Shown piece after piece: positions 33,986 through 46,532 of a stretch of DNA of 64,000 nucleotides (the first letter of the stretch is position 1; every line of letters begins with the position of its first letter). The DNA comes from Nepenthes gracilis (Eukaryota; Streptophyta; Magnoliopsida; Caryophyllales; Nepenthaceae). The notes beneath the pieces are model-generated. The model was given only the letters and a program-made list of their open reading frames with translations. It ran no database searches and was not told where the DNA came from. The stretch spans positions 11,977,045 to 12,041,044 of the forward strand of contig BSYO01000016.1 in NCBI GenBank assembly GCA_033239525.1, written 5' to 3'. A program made the position numbers and the translations under genes.

Positions 33986-34459
33986 TTCAATATTTTTTGC
34001 TACTTGGATGATCATCCATTTGTTATGGCATTCATAAAAAAGTGATCAAAATCTAACAAATTTTTCTTTATGATATTGTGGGGAACCCTTCGCTTTTACC
34101 GGCAACCATCATCACTTTCTCTTTGGTAACTTCCCCTCTAATTAGGTCCCGGTGTTGGCATTCGCAAATTTGAATAATGCATTCTTTCAGTTCACTAAAT
34201 GTGAAGTATTCCCATTCCCCTTCGACTTTGCCTCCACAGTAGAATCACTTTTCCTCATACTCCTTCTTGGTCTTCTCTTCCTACCACCTTAACCAATACC
34301 CCAATTGGACACCTTAACATTATCCTTGATAATCAAAATCTTCATCAAATATTGGCTTGATTGATTACTTTCTCTTATCACAATCGAGATACTTTTGGTG
34401 AATTTTTATTAGCATTTTTTGAACATCATACAAAAACATTTTTCATCAAATTTTTTTTA

Positions 34460-35590
34460 TTGAAATTACATTCAAGTGTAAATTTGGGACATGTCACACG
34501 CCACTCAACATGAGTTTTATCATGTTGCTCGTCTACAAGCTAACATTTTCAATACCAACAAGTCTTGACAAACTATCATTACCTATCTTTAATACCCTAT
34601 AATCCCAGGTATATAGTTGGTAAAGAGATATTTTCTCGATGTTACATGGTGTGAGAAACTACTATCCATCACCCAATTCGCCTCCTGACTCAAAAAGCTA
34701 CATGTTTTTCCTATTGGATAGCTAGAAGGTTATCGCAAGAAATAATAGAGGCCCAATTATTTTTACCATAATCCCTCATTTCTTGATGCTACCTCCACCC
34801 TCCTCCTACTTTCCTCTTGAAGTAATCCTATTTCATGTGGCCATTCTTATCACAATAGAAGCACTCTATGTTTTAAAATTTTGACTGACTGTTGCTCCTC
34901 TATGACTTGCTGCTTCGGTCCTTTGATCTCTCATGTACACAACTGCTAGTAGATACCAAGAGTCTCATCTTCCTTGAAACTTCAACACTTTCATTTTTCC
35001 TTAACTCATTCATAAGTAAGGAAACGATGACTTCATTGAGGTTGTGCATGTCTTTTTCAAACAATAATGCCGTGATAATATAATCATACAAAACCGATAA
35101 AGAAGTCGAAAATATTAATACCTTATCTTTTTCGTTGATTTTCTCATCAAGTACTGACATCTACGTAAAAAATCGGTTAAACTCATTTAAGTGCTTCTCA
35201 AAACTTTTTCATTTAGACAAACAAAAGCCGTAGAACTTTTTCTTCACATGCAACCTCGTTATTAAGGATTTAAAATTATACTAACTTTTAAGTTTCATCT
35301 AGACCTCCATTAAATCCAACAAGCTAATGACTCCTTAAAGAGTGTTATCAGTAAAATACAACTTGATTGTATAATTAGTGAGATCCCTCAAATCGTGTCA
35401 CTTCTTATCTTTTATCTTCTTCAATTTATCCTTCTTACTCTGAAATATTTTTATTATTTTTGAGTCAAAATATTTCTTACCCTTTCTTATTAAAGAATTA
35501 AACTATTTTAGCGATTAAATTACTCTACACAGAATGGCAAGCTCAACGACGTTGATGCTATTAAATTGTAATTTTATAATCTATTATTTG
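34460..35590 (-). pseudogene. gag: Copia gag and protease remnant
   Basis: The best frame (35160-34900) reads EKINEKDKVLIFSTSLSVLY and ALLFEKDMHNLNEVIVSLL, the copia gag pattern of a short LCSLP-type block followed by LLYGKDTL. A zinc-knuckle remnant CFYCDKNGHMK lies at about 34869-34835, with the last Cys lost. Further on (about 34680-34480) the frames read like the protease and its downstream conserved strand (YRVLKIGNDSLSRLVGI, HVPNLHLNVIS). Numerous stops and frameshifts are present. Confidence 0.75.
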
Positions 35591-35601
35591 ATACCACTTA
35601 T

Positions 35602-36275
35602 TGTGATTTGATCAGAACACATACAACTCAAGGCAGTGGAACAAAATTTAAATCTCCTATCAAACATCAACTACCGAACTCGTAAATGTAAGAAATATAA
35701 TAATGTATAACGTTTTTAATGTAAAAATTTTTTAATAAATAAAAAATTTATGGGATAAATTTTAAATAAATCAATTATAATAATAGTACCAGTTATAAAT
35801 AATCTCGATTAAAATTTCTTCACTACAATCCCAAGTGAAGATTATAACCTGCTCAACACATCTAATAGCTCATAAGAAAAAGTATAATGAGAAATAATAA
35901 TAATCAAACGAAATACATCCTAAAAAATCACTATATAATAATGTACTTAACCTTTATAAAAAACGAAACTTAAATTGGATCTCAACTGAATGTAGAATTT
36001 TTTTTTTCTTCTCTATTTTTTCCTTCTCTCTCTGTACGGCACTCCTCTTATGAGAAAATAATTTCATATTATTCTAAAATCACGTCAGATGTAATTTTGT
36101 TCTAGTCATAGTGCTTGAGCCTACTAAAATCGGCGCATGAGTCCCTTGGGCGTGCCTCAGGCGACTTCCAATCTTGAATCGATACACAAGTGTGAATCAA
36201 ACGCCTTTCATGTGTCACTCTACTAACCTTCAACTAATCATCGATCGACTCTTATATGAATATCGCGCTCTTTTA
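35602..36275 (-). repeat. 5' LTR of the 33.3-kb copia element
   Basis: It starts TGTGATTTGATCAG directly outside the primer-binding site. It aligns with 33292-33985 with many substitutions and small gaps. The outer end is approximate. Confidence 0.75.
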
Positions 36276-37378
36276 CCGTTTAAATAGCCATTTATTTATT
36301 ATAATACTTATAAATGAGTGACTAAACCATAAACATAAATGTCATTGATGTTTTAACATCAATAATTTTTTTCTCATTTATTAAATAATAGATATTTAAT
36401 AAAAAAATATTTTAATATTAAAATATTAAATAATTTTTTATATTTTAATTCTATATTTAATAAATATTAATTTTAAAAAAATTAAAAAATTATCTTAAAT
36501 ACATTTAAATAATAAAATATTTATCTTATATTTAGGGGACGTCGCTTCGATCGCAGCACGTTGGGTGTCACAATATGAAAAGTACGCACTCATACTTTGC
36601 ATGAAAATCAACAAATTCCTTATTTAAAATTATTTTGTCAATTGAATAAAAATTGTTATTTACAGAGGGTGGATTGCAGAGGATATGCACAGTTTATAAA
36701 TTAAATATATTAACAATAAAATTAAAATATTTTAATAACTTTATCAAAATCTTTATTAATTTTAATTAATTAATATAACTAATTAATCTTTCAAATTTAT
36801 TATAATTTTTTACCAACTTTTTATTTATTTAATTTTTAAAAAATAATAATTAACAGTTACAAATAGAATTAAAAGAGAATTATTAAGGTAGTTCTAGATT
36901 TTTAGGCCACTTATAAGTTTTCTAATATAGATATTTTAGCACTTAATTATTAACTTTTATTTTGTATTTATAATATTTATAAAGATAAATATTTTATAAT
37001 TTATAAGGGTTTTAAAATTTTTCTGTAAAGTTAGTGGGAACAAATATTCATAAAATATTGGTGAGAACAATTAAAATTTTATTAATAATTATTTATTAAT
37101 TTTTTTATCATATTTTACTATTATATTTATTTACTTTGTATTTTAATAATTAATAACTATATAATATACATTATATATTGTTCCTACTCAAAAAAAAAAA
37201 AAAATCTTAAATTGGCCACTAGATTGGCAAATTCCCTTCCCGCTTTGGTGCAATGTAATTCTTGGGTTGGTCCCACAGACAATTTGTATCGTGTGGAGGT
37301 TAAAAATTACTGTCTAAATTTTCTATATCATGAATAATATTATTTATATATCTATTTATATATTAACTATATTAAAAC

Positions 37379-37381
<3 letters not shown>

Positions 37382-37417
<36 letters not shown>
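37382..37417. repeat. (TA)n microsatellite
   Basis: About 17 uninterrupted TA units in AT-rich DNA. Confidence 0.9.
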
Positions 37418-37419
<2 letters not shown>

Positions 37420-38960
37420 ATATTTTATTTTAATTTTTTTTGTACCTATTTTTACACCATTTAAAATAATTTTAATAAAAATAAATATATAAATATTATT
37501 TATTTAATAATAAAATATCACAAGGTGCTTGTATATTTTGGACTATTTATTTACAACCTAAAAGAAAAAAACAAAAAAACAAAAAACAGATCATCAAATA
37601 AGAAAGTTCACGTGTCATCCAAGCTGGCTTGGATCATGACCACGTGCTCGTGGGTCCATGTTGTTCGCATTGGCTTTATCTTCCATTTTTTTTTTAAAAA
37701 AAAAAAAAAAACCCTCTATTAAATATCTAATTAAATTAAATTATATTGAAAAAACATATTAACTAGTGCTATATAATTATATAATATTAGAATTTTGTTG
37801 ATTAATTTTATCTTCTTTTTCCTTCATGCATAAAAGCAAATCGGACTCTACAAAATAGGTCATGTTATACTCTATACTACAACGTAAACATTATCCAGAA
37901 TGATTAAATGTCAAATAATTTAGCTATACTTTTAAATAAATTTGATCAAAATTAAATTTAGATTAAAATTTAAAACCATCAAGTTAAGTATGACCAAATT
38001 CAACAAGGCTACTAGGGCTAAAAATTTTAACTATGGCTAGTTCAATTTGGTACATGAATTTTTTAATAATTTTTATTATCAAGTTTATTTACAAAAATAT
38101 TTAAAAATAAAATATCTTAAAAATTATATTATTGTGATTAAAGTATTTCCTAGGTATATATTTAAATGAAGAATTTTTATATACAGTAGTTATTAACTAA
38201 TCAAAATATAATTTAATTTAGTAATTTTTTTAAACTTACGTATTTATTTGAAATAAAAATTATATTCTATTAAATTTATAATCTGAGTTAGAATATGTTA
38301 GATTGGTATCACTTTTACCTATAATTTTATCCAACTTAAAAAATTAATCAGACTTAATATTTTTGCAATAATAGTGACATGTATTGGCAGAAAGACTACA
38401 AAATTTTGAGTCGGGTCAAGTTAATTTGATTAGTGATCGATATTTAATTAAATCTATATTTAAAAACCTAATTTATTGTCATAATTTCTTTGCTTCTGTA
38501 AGTTCATTGGAGCCCACTTACAAAAACTAGGTTCTTTGTAAAATTCTTAGTCATTTTACTCCTACCATAAGAGAAAACTTATTAATTTTCTTTGTTGAAA
38601 TCTTATTTCTAGTTGTGGAAAGAGGAATTTTATGTTAAAGCATAGGCTTGATCATCATCGAATACAAAATTCAAAAGAAGTATCTATTATAACTATATGT
38701 TGATCCATAATATAATACTTTGGTTATCGGCCCTTTTTGTTAAATTTAGTTTATTAACTTATTTTCGTGATAAAATTTTATCCAAATTGAGTTGTATTTG
38801 AATCTTTTTATTTATCAATTGAGATTAATTATGTTTTAAGATATACTTATCAAAATGGAAATGATTTGGGTGCTAAAAAATATTCAAAATACATAAAAAT
38901 GCACTAGTGTTCTATCTGGCAATGTTCAAATGCCAGGATGCATACTCATGCTATTGCAGC

Positions 38961-39111
38961 AAATCAGCAGAATGAGTTACGCACGTACACAATTGGATCA
39001 CGTACATGCGTAAATAACAAAATGGGTTATGCACATGCGCTCTTGGATCGCTTGAATGTACAAATTAAGAAAATGGATTGCACACGTGTGAGTTCCATGT
39101 GAATAAGCAAT
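38961..39111. repeat. Degenerate tandem repeat, three units of about 50 bp
   Basis: Units start at about 38961, 39011 and 39062 with AAATCAGCAGAATGAGTT, TAAATAACAAAATGGGTT and AAATTAAGAAAATGGATT. Each is followed by a CpG-bearing word (ACGCACGTAC, ATGCACATGCG, GCACACGTGTG). It is conspicuous in a region almost free of CpG. Confidence 0.6.
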
Positions 39112-40199
39112 TTCGCATTTTTTGAACTCTAGTTTTCAGTTTCACTTATAAATTTTCTCTTTTTTTTTTCATGTAAACACCCCCACAAAAAAAGAGAAGA
39201 AAATTAGAGTTAGAGAAGTGATGAGAAAACGAGAAAGACACTTCTTTAAGTTGTGATTCAAAAAATGAAGTTTTTTCATCTCAAAATCATCCAATCACTA
39301 ACAAATACTTGTTTCAAATTTGTTTGGTTGATGGCTTAGATCTTGGAGTTTCAAAAACGTTGGTTGTTCTTAAGGTAGTGAAGTAGAGTGCAAGAGATGA
39401 TTCGTAGGTATTTGATTCCGTTGTTAGTGAGTGGATCTGAGAAGTTCTTCAATAAAAGTCACATATTAGAAGTAAGTCAATTAAAGGTTAATATATTTAT
39501 ACATCTTGATTTAAAATTTAGCTTTTTTATAATAAATTTACTTTAATTAGCTTGAGAAAATTAAAGGATTTCATTTAAAAACCATTAGTTCTTGTGATTT
39601 TTTTTATCACCATATCGTATATTCATTTATTATTGTATTTTATTGATTGTATTTATTTATAATATTGAAGGAGTAGGATTGGTATTTTATATTCGTAGTA
39701 TCTAAAGATAAATATTATTTACATGTTTTAAATATTTGAATAATTTAGTATTCCGATGCGTAAATGATTAAAACTATAATTGCTAATGACTACCCCGATT
39801 TTTTTCCAATAATAACCATACAGACACTCTAATTTCTACCATATTAAAGCTTATTACACGATAAACATACAGCACTGGGGACACATGAATATTATGCTAA
39901 TGATGTGTATCATTCGCTATACGTATTTACCTGTAAAACATATACTATTAAAAAAATATCCATAATTTTTCAAACATATATTAGTATTAAAATAGTAGAA
40001 CATAATATATCACTATAATTAGTAGTATAGTTAAGATACTGAACAATACTCATTGTAAGTATAATCAGTAAAAACATTAATGCTCTACCCCTAAACATAA
40101 GTATAATCAGTAAAAAGATAAATGCTCTTCCCCTCATAAAATATAATAGTATAACCTAGTAAATGTTAGAAAATAACACATATTCCTCTTAAAATAAGT

Positions 40200-41700
40200 A
40201 TATCTCCTCCTTTTCGACACAAATTGGCAAGGGGTGACTGTATAAGGGTTAGCCTCATCACTCAAAGACTCCACCTCATTGTCGGGCATCATCTCTCAAA
40301 TGTATTTGACCTATCACTTGGCCCTGTGCTTAGGTTATTTAGGTTTGGATATCTCTGACTCCTATATGAAGATTTGCCTTAGAGGTGAAGACTTGATCCA
40401 TCTACTGCCACATGATCATTTGAAACTTTGTTTATGATGATAGCATCTACTCAATCTAAAGTTATATTTGACGTAGGAGGTCTATAACAAAATCAATAGT
40501 CTCAGCAAGCTAAGGAGTGAGAGGAACTTTAGATGTCCCCCAACAAAAAGAGGAATAGAGTTAGCAAAAGGAAGGCGTGACCGCGCATATGGGATCATCT
40601 CTGATCATATGTGCCCATACCAATGTGTCATCTAAGAGTAATAGGAGGAACAGCAGGTTGGCTGATAGAGAGATATGAGAGAAGGCACTAGATAAGGCAG
40701 TTATAGGGCAATCGGGCCTTTGGTTGGAGGTCCTTAAATGTGTATATATATTGCTTACAAATAATGATTGAGATTTCTATAACAACGCCTTGAAAAACAA
40801 TATACAAAAATAGAGCCATGAGACAAAGGTAGGGTCAACAGGATAGACACCAAAAAGATGTTGGCACTCAAAATATGGTAGAGGATAGAAAAATCAATAA
40901 AAAAAAAAACTCAATCAAAAACACGTTGCGGCTAGGATTCGGTTAACGATTGCAGACTAAACCATTACTCTAAATTTTAAAATTATATAAACATCATAAT
41001 AAGTAAATTTATAAATAAAATATCAATAATAAGTCTAACTATTAATCATATAAATAATAGTAAAACAATAAAGTCCATCATATATACCATCATTAATCAG
41101 GACACAATCTCTGAGAGCAATCTCTCAACTAGCGACATTTATAAAAGTAAATAATTACCAACTCCAACATAAGACATTTATAAGGCTAGCCACCAACTCT
41201 ATTTGCTCCATAATAATCTAGAGACAAAAAAAAGTGAGTGAGTCATATACTCAATAGGTAACAATATCCAATAACAATGATAATATTGGAAATATTGAAT
41301 CTTAAGTTAGTCAATAACAATGATTATGAAAGAAATAAATCCAATAATAATGCTAAATACGATAATACTATACTAGAACCTTATAACTCGATCATAATAT
41401 GATTCAAATATGAATATCTACAATAAGTAGATTCCTTGAATTCAAATAGTAATAAGAATAACATGGATTTTATTTGATTCAGATATCAACAATGTCAACT
41501 TAAGAAATGATATTAGTAAATAATATAATTTATATTAACTAAATAAACAATCTTTACATCCAAAAGGACATTCATTGGATTGTAGCTAATTCCAATAAAT
41601 ATCATGAGTATTCAAAATATTCTAAATATTAAGGTTCTCACGAGAATTTTCTTAAATCTAACTCAGTATAAAATCACAATTATAAAAAAATATCAAAAAT
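40200..41700. other. Unassigned intergenic DNA, moderately less AT-rich at 40.2-40.9 kb
   Basis: Around 40200-40900 the base composition is closer to coding DNA, but no frame survives. It may be an old transposon interior. Nothing can be named. Confidence 0.35.
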
Positions 41701-41707
41701 TTTCGTG

Positions 41708-42352
41708 GATATTATTCCATCATTGTAAATCAGAGGCCATATATTTATACTCATAATAGTTGGATGAGTACTGTAAAATTGTCAACATCCATGGTATGCA
41801 ACTACTTCCACAATCATTTTGAAAATTGGACCCGTAGTATAATCAATACCAACCTATAATGTCCATCGCTAGTAATATAGTAGGTAGCATACCATACGAT
41901 GGTCACAATATTAATAGGTTTCTCATCCCAAAATCAAATGACATCAGCCATAAAAGTTTTTTATATATCAAAAAAGAATAAATTACTCAAATATTTCATG
42001 AACTCTCATTCATCAGAATATGATAAAGTCTTGATATGCTCTCTTTCATTTAGCCATGGAACAACAACAAGATAGGACAATAATAAATAGGAAGTGCAAT
42101 CATCCAATGAAATTAACTTGAAATAAGGTCTAACATGAGATAAAAAAGAACCTCATTGGTTTTTATTGTTCCACTATAAATCAAAGGTTGTATATTTATA
42201 CTCTTATTAGTAGGGTAAGTATCTTGAGACTACTAACATCCTATGATATACTCATTACTCCTACAATATTTCTTAGAGGCTATACCTGTAACATAAATAT
42301 GTTATTTACAATATCCCTCTCCCATGATATCTTAGATTCCATCTCAATACAA
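41708..42352. repeat. Diverged direct repeat pair, offset about 460 bp
   Basis: About 41708-41890 and 42166-42352 share the frame TTCCA(T/C)...TAAATCA(G/A)AGG, then TATATTTATACTC, then GTA...(C/T)AACATCC(A/T). The many differences indicate age. They could be parts of a decayed retroelement LTR. Confidence 0.5.
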
Positions 42353-43485
42353 TACCTATGTAGCTATAAGCATTCCTTCATAAAACAATTGACCTTAAAA
42401 CCTCCAAGATATGGAATAAATGTCGAACGAGTGTAGATTATATTATAATTTTACGGATTTCATACTTTTTAATATTATAATATTTTCAGGAGTTTTCTCT
42501 AACTAAACATAGAATAAGAAAGAAGTGGTATGACAAGGGACACAAACATATATCAAATCAAAGAAAAGGCTAACCATAAATATTCGTATTGTTGTACCTC
42601 ACCATTTTCTTATATTGCCAACTTATACTCTATAAAAATTAACTCAAATTTATCTAACTCTCATAATCCATACACACCTTTAGGATGCATTTACGCTAAG
42701 TAAAACACTAAACTGTCATACACTTAGCCTAGTACTCGGCCATTAAGGAAAAAAGAATCTTTACATGTCTAATCTCTTATATTATAAGCCTAAATCTTCT
42801 AAAATCTCTAGGATTTTCTATGGCCAACTCCCTACAATTCTACTATAAGGAAGATATCATTTTTCTACACTTTGTCTACCAATTAGTAGGTAGATTATAG
42901 CGTTACCAACACTATCATGCAAATTATATACAATATATAGAGAGACTATACTTAGACCCTATATAACTCTACTATTTAGCTTATACATCATAGGCCTAAC
43001 TAGTTAGATGTATAAAATATACGATTGGTCTTCTCTTTATATTATAGATGTACATAGTCATTTGGATCAAATATAGTTTAATATTATTTATGTACATATA
43101 TAGCTAAATTATCATTTTGCCCCCTCCCTCATGTATAATCTACTCAATTCTCTAGATCTACTAACATAATCTACTCAAATTATTAGAGAACATATCGATA
43201 TTCCACATACCATATTGTAAGCATGCCAAATGGCAATCTAATACACCAATCGTCATACTAGGTCCATTAACAAGGAGATTATTTTTATAAATTGATAAAT
43301 CTATTACATTTCATGTTTTAGACTTTGATAGAAATATAAATATCATACATATTATAAAATATTCATGCAAAATAACACATTAACTTCTTAATTAGCATGC
43401 TCAATTCATGGCAAAAGAGGATTTTCATCAATTTTATAGGTCTACATTCATATAATAGTTCAAAATATTTCTATAAGGCTATAGC

Positions 43486-44250
43486 AAAATGGGAAATACT
43501 CTACTCTTTCACCTACTTAGATATTTTTTCATTGATCTCATCCTTTTATAACTTAAACACATGGATCTACCAATCTAACATAAGATTCATTTGGTCATCA
43601 TGAAGTCTGAATCCTCACATAAATAGAAAATCTCAAAAATCATATAAGAAAGCATAAAAATTGAGACTTGTACATAATATAAGATTGAGTTACAAACATA
43701 TCATTTTTATTCAATTGGATGAATTTTCTTGAGGGGTTGAATTAGGAGTCTCAAAAATAGATATAAGATATCTTATCTAATATACTAGAGCTAACTCTAA
43801 TCGTCAAAAGAATATCCTATTAGAAGAAATAGAAAAATTACCAAAAAATGGTAGAATTTTTACTTGAGTAGTTAATTTAATATCTCACTTTTCTTATAAT
43901 TTAAACATATAAATCTACCAAAGTAACTTAAAGTTTGACCACCAACTAAAGCATAACATAACAAGGATTAGAAAATGAAGATAGGTTCCATAATATCATA
44001 ATAGAAGGCATGAAAAACTATAGTTTTGGCACAATATACAAAAAGAGAGATGAAGATATAGTTTTGATAAGATTAGACAATTTTTCCCATGGGATCCTAA
44101 TTCGAGAATTGCCGGGGAACATCATACCTCCCAATTGACATATTAGATGTAATTTTAATTAGTAGAACAAAGTCCAATTAGATGAAATAGTAAGATTGTC
44201 CAATAAATATCAAAATTTTACTTGCTTTGATTTTTCTTTTTCAGTGACCA
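43486..44250. repeat. Tandem repeat with unit of about 360 bp, two full copies and part of a third
   Basis: Units start near 43486, 43845 and 44204. Shared order: AAATGG(G/T)A with a CT-rich run, TTATAA(C/T)TTAAACA, ATCTACCAA, a later GAGAT-type purine run, a CC/TT-AATTxGGAG block and a final ATTAGAxGAAATAG. Divergence is high. No frame is conserved. Confidence 0.6.
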
Positions 44251-45860
44251 AAGTAAGCATGAATGGCCACTATGATATTCACAAGCACAAGCACGAATTT
44301 TTCTTCACAAGGAAGGCACAAAACTTGGTCTGCTACTTCTCCAGTGGATTGCATGGAAAAAGGAGGTTAAGAGGTGATAAGAGGTATCTTAGGTTTTCAT
44401 AACACTTGATTTTCATTCTCACCGCCCAACGGGCAAAGCTGCCATTTTTTTATCATCTTTTCCTTTCTAAATGGATGAAATGATAAGGGGAATTAGGTTT
44501 AAAAATCTTGATAGAGGGGGCGGCTAGCACTCTTGGAAAAAGGGAGGTAATTATGTACTAAAAATATCATTTACCACTCCTAAAGAAATTGCCAAATTAT
44601 TCTTCAAGCAACTCTTTGAATCTAATTAGTCCATGATCTTTATGAAGTTAGTTTGTATTTAGCTGTAATTTGTTAGCATTATAATATTTAATATTTATTA
44701 TTATTTTCATAATTAATGCATTAACTCAATCAGGAGTCTGATTAACTTGAATTTGAAACATTGGGTGTTTTGTATAACCAACTCATCATTATCCCATGAC
44801 AATCATAGAAGTGCGGATGATGTAATAGATAGAAGAAGACCTTATTAGTAGATAACACCATCTCTGCATTGTAAAATTTATCAAGGGGTGATACAGAGAG
44901 AAGACCAACAACATCCCAAATCACCTCAGGTGTAATCTGGAAGGATTGACCTTGTATATATATGAAAAACTCAGATCCATTGATAGATTTACCGAATGCT
45001 GTGATAGAATTCTTGAACTAAAAGAACTGACAAAAGTGACAAATCAGTGAAAAGACATAACCACTCCTGAGATATAAATGTGCGAAATATGGGAAGAGTG
45101 TGACTAGAGTGACACCTCATGTCCCAATAATAAGTTTCCAGTACTAAAACTAAAAGAATAATTTTCAATAGCATCAGGAGATAAGAATTGAGAATTAATA
45201 CCACTCAATTCACCCCTTTGATGCCCGGGAACACTCTTCTTTGCAATAGATTTGAAGTCATTTGTGAGAAAATGCCGTTAAATGCCTCAAATACGGGCTA
45301 AACAGAACACAATATAGCACTACCAAAACTGTGTGTCGGACAAACAAAAAGACAGGGCTGGCATTCAAACATTGAAGCTCCTTAAGCACAGATAGGACTA
45401 GAAAAAACTCAAATTCAGATGAATTGTCATGGTTGAAGATGAATAAAACACTTCTAATTATGATTCTAACATTATTTATGAAGGAATATGTAATATAATT
45501 TAAAATCATAGAAATATGTGAAGATTTAAAAAATATGCAAAAAACACACTAAATCTTCAAAATCAAGATGATTATATTGAAAAATGATAGGAGAAGAGCT
45601 AGATGCACTACTTTTGGGATAAACCAATGGATTTTGAGAGTGATTTAAGGAAATTTGTGAAAATCAAAGCAGAGAAGGAGAATGAGAGGCGCCATTCGAG
45701 CAGGGGAGAGAGGGATAGGGAAAGTGAGAAGAGGGAGGGGGAGAGAGATGAGGAATAGAAAGGGCTTTTTCCGCTTGATCGGAATCGATTCTATGATTGA
45801 ATAGCAGAGGTGCCACTTAGTAGTAGAAACCTGAAAAGACAGACAGAGAGGGGACTCTAT
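44251..45860. other. Intergenic DNA with unassigned - strand frames
   Basis: Several - strand frames (44924-44742, 45204-44989, 45509-45258) give protein-like text, for example FFIYIQGQSFQITPEVIWDV upstream of 44924. That phrase recalls the plant transposon accessory domain with a PEVI-type motif. Stops and frameshifts break all of them. A possible transposon remnant, not a gene. Confidence 0.3.
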
Positions 45861-45864
45861 CATA

Positions 45865-46320
45865 CTGCTAACTCCTAGGATGAGAAGTAAGTCTCTTGAT
45901 TTTGGCAAGAAAAGTTCAACCTTAGGTAGGGTGAGTATACTTAGCGAACTGGCAGGACGCGGAGATCAATTGATTAATATGAATCTTGACAGTGGATGGT
46001 TGACTGCCGCCCCCTTGTCCTGGAGGCTCTCTAGCCGGGGAGGGACTTGCTATCGTAACTTTTTATCTTGGTGTATATGAAAAAAAGTGACAAACCCATT
46101 TCGGTCATAGGTTGGTCCAAAGAACGAGAGTTGGCTTCCTTAAGTCCGTTGTTCCTCAATAGTCAGTAGTAGAGCTGTTGACTGTTAACTGACTGGTCAT
46201 AAGTTCAAATCCTACTTAGGGAGAATTTCTAGTTATCGCTTTTCTGACCTAACGACCACTATCCTTCTCCTTAGTTTCTAAACTCGCGGAATCATGGGAC
46301 ATAAAAAGTGGGAAGTTAAT
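45865..46320. other. Nuclear copy of chloroplast DNA (NUPT), trnR-trnN-ycf1 spacer region
   Basis: From about 45875 the text reads like the plastid inverted-repeat spacer beside trnN: CCTAGGATGAGAAGTAAGTC, TTAGGTAGGGTGAGTATACTT, GGACGCGGAGATCAATTGAT and CCCATTTCGGTCATAGGTTGG. It then runs through the tRNA itself and some way beyond. The match to plastid sequence is from memory. Differences are mostly C-to-T and G-to-A, the usual decay of methylated plastid inserts. Both ends are approximate; the purine-rich DNA from about 45690 may belong to it too. Confidence 0.75.
46153..46223 (+). pseudogene. trnN-GUU: Dead plastid tRNA-Asn (GUU) in the NUPT
   Basis: It aligns over 71 of 72 bases with chloroplast trnN. 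The anticodon loop ACTGTTAAC is intact. One base is missing in the D arm (AGTCAGTAGTAGAGC). Changes in the anticodon stem, T arm (GTTCAAATCC) and acceptor stem are almost all G-to-A or C-to-T. Several stems lose pairs, so it should not fold as a tRNA. Confidence 0.85.
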
Positions 46321-46532
46321 TGTTGGTTTTTATTCTATGGAGACTTCAAGATGCCATGACATTTGAACATCTATGTTGGCGTTCAAATGTCATTTGTTTG
46401 GCTTTGAATGTCATTCTCAAATCTGCTTTTGACCATCATCTCGAACGTTAGTTGAAAATCACTCCAACTATAATGATATATATGACTCTAGATGAGTTGA
46501 ATAGTAATAAGAAGAGTACTAAAATTACCAAC

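Larger units (their letters stand above)
33292..36275 (-). mobile_element. Ty1/copia LTR element with most of pol deleted
   Basis: Two diverged direct repeats of about 0.68 kb (33292-33985 and 35602-36275) flank only 1.6 kb. Next to the right repeat the - strand reads GTGGTATCAAATAATAG, close to the TGGTATCAGAGC primer site (initiator tRNA-Met) of plant copia elements. That makes the right repeat the 5' LTR. The interior encodes a decayed gag, then a protease-like remnant, and then no integrase, RT or RNase H. It is old: many stops, and LTRs clearly diverged. The outer LTR ends could not be fixed exactly and no clear target duplication was found. Confidence 0.8.
36290..40190. other. AT-rich intergenic DNA
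   Basis: No coding region is recognised. It contains a TA microsatellite (37382-37417), A and T homopolymers near 37190 and 37690, and the 50-bp repeat block at 38961-39111 followed by a purine-rich run at about 39186-39240. Confidence 0.5.

Noticed and set aside
46153..46223. Functional nuclear tRNA-Asn
   Set aside because: The D-arm deletion and lost stem pairs, inside a plastid-like context, make it a pseudogene.
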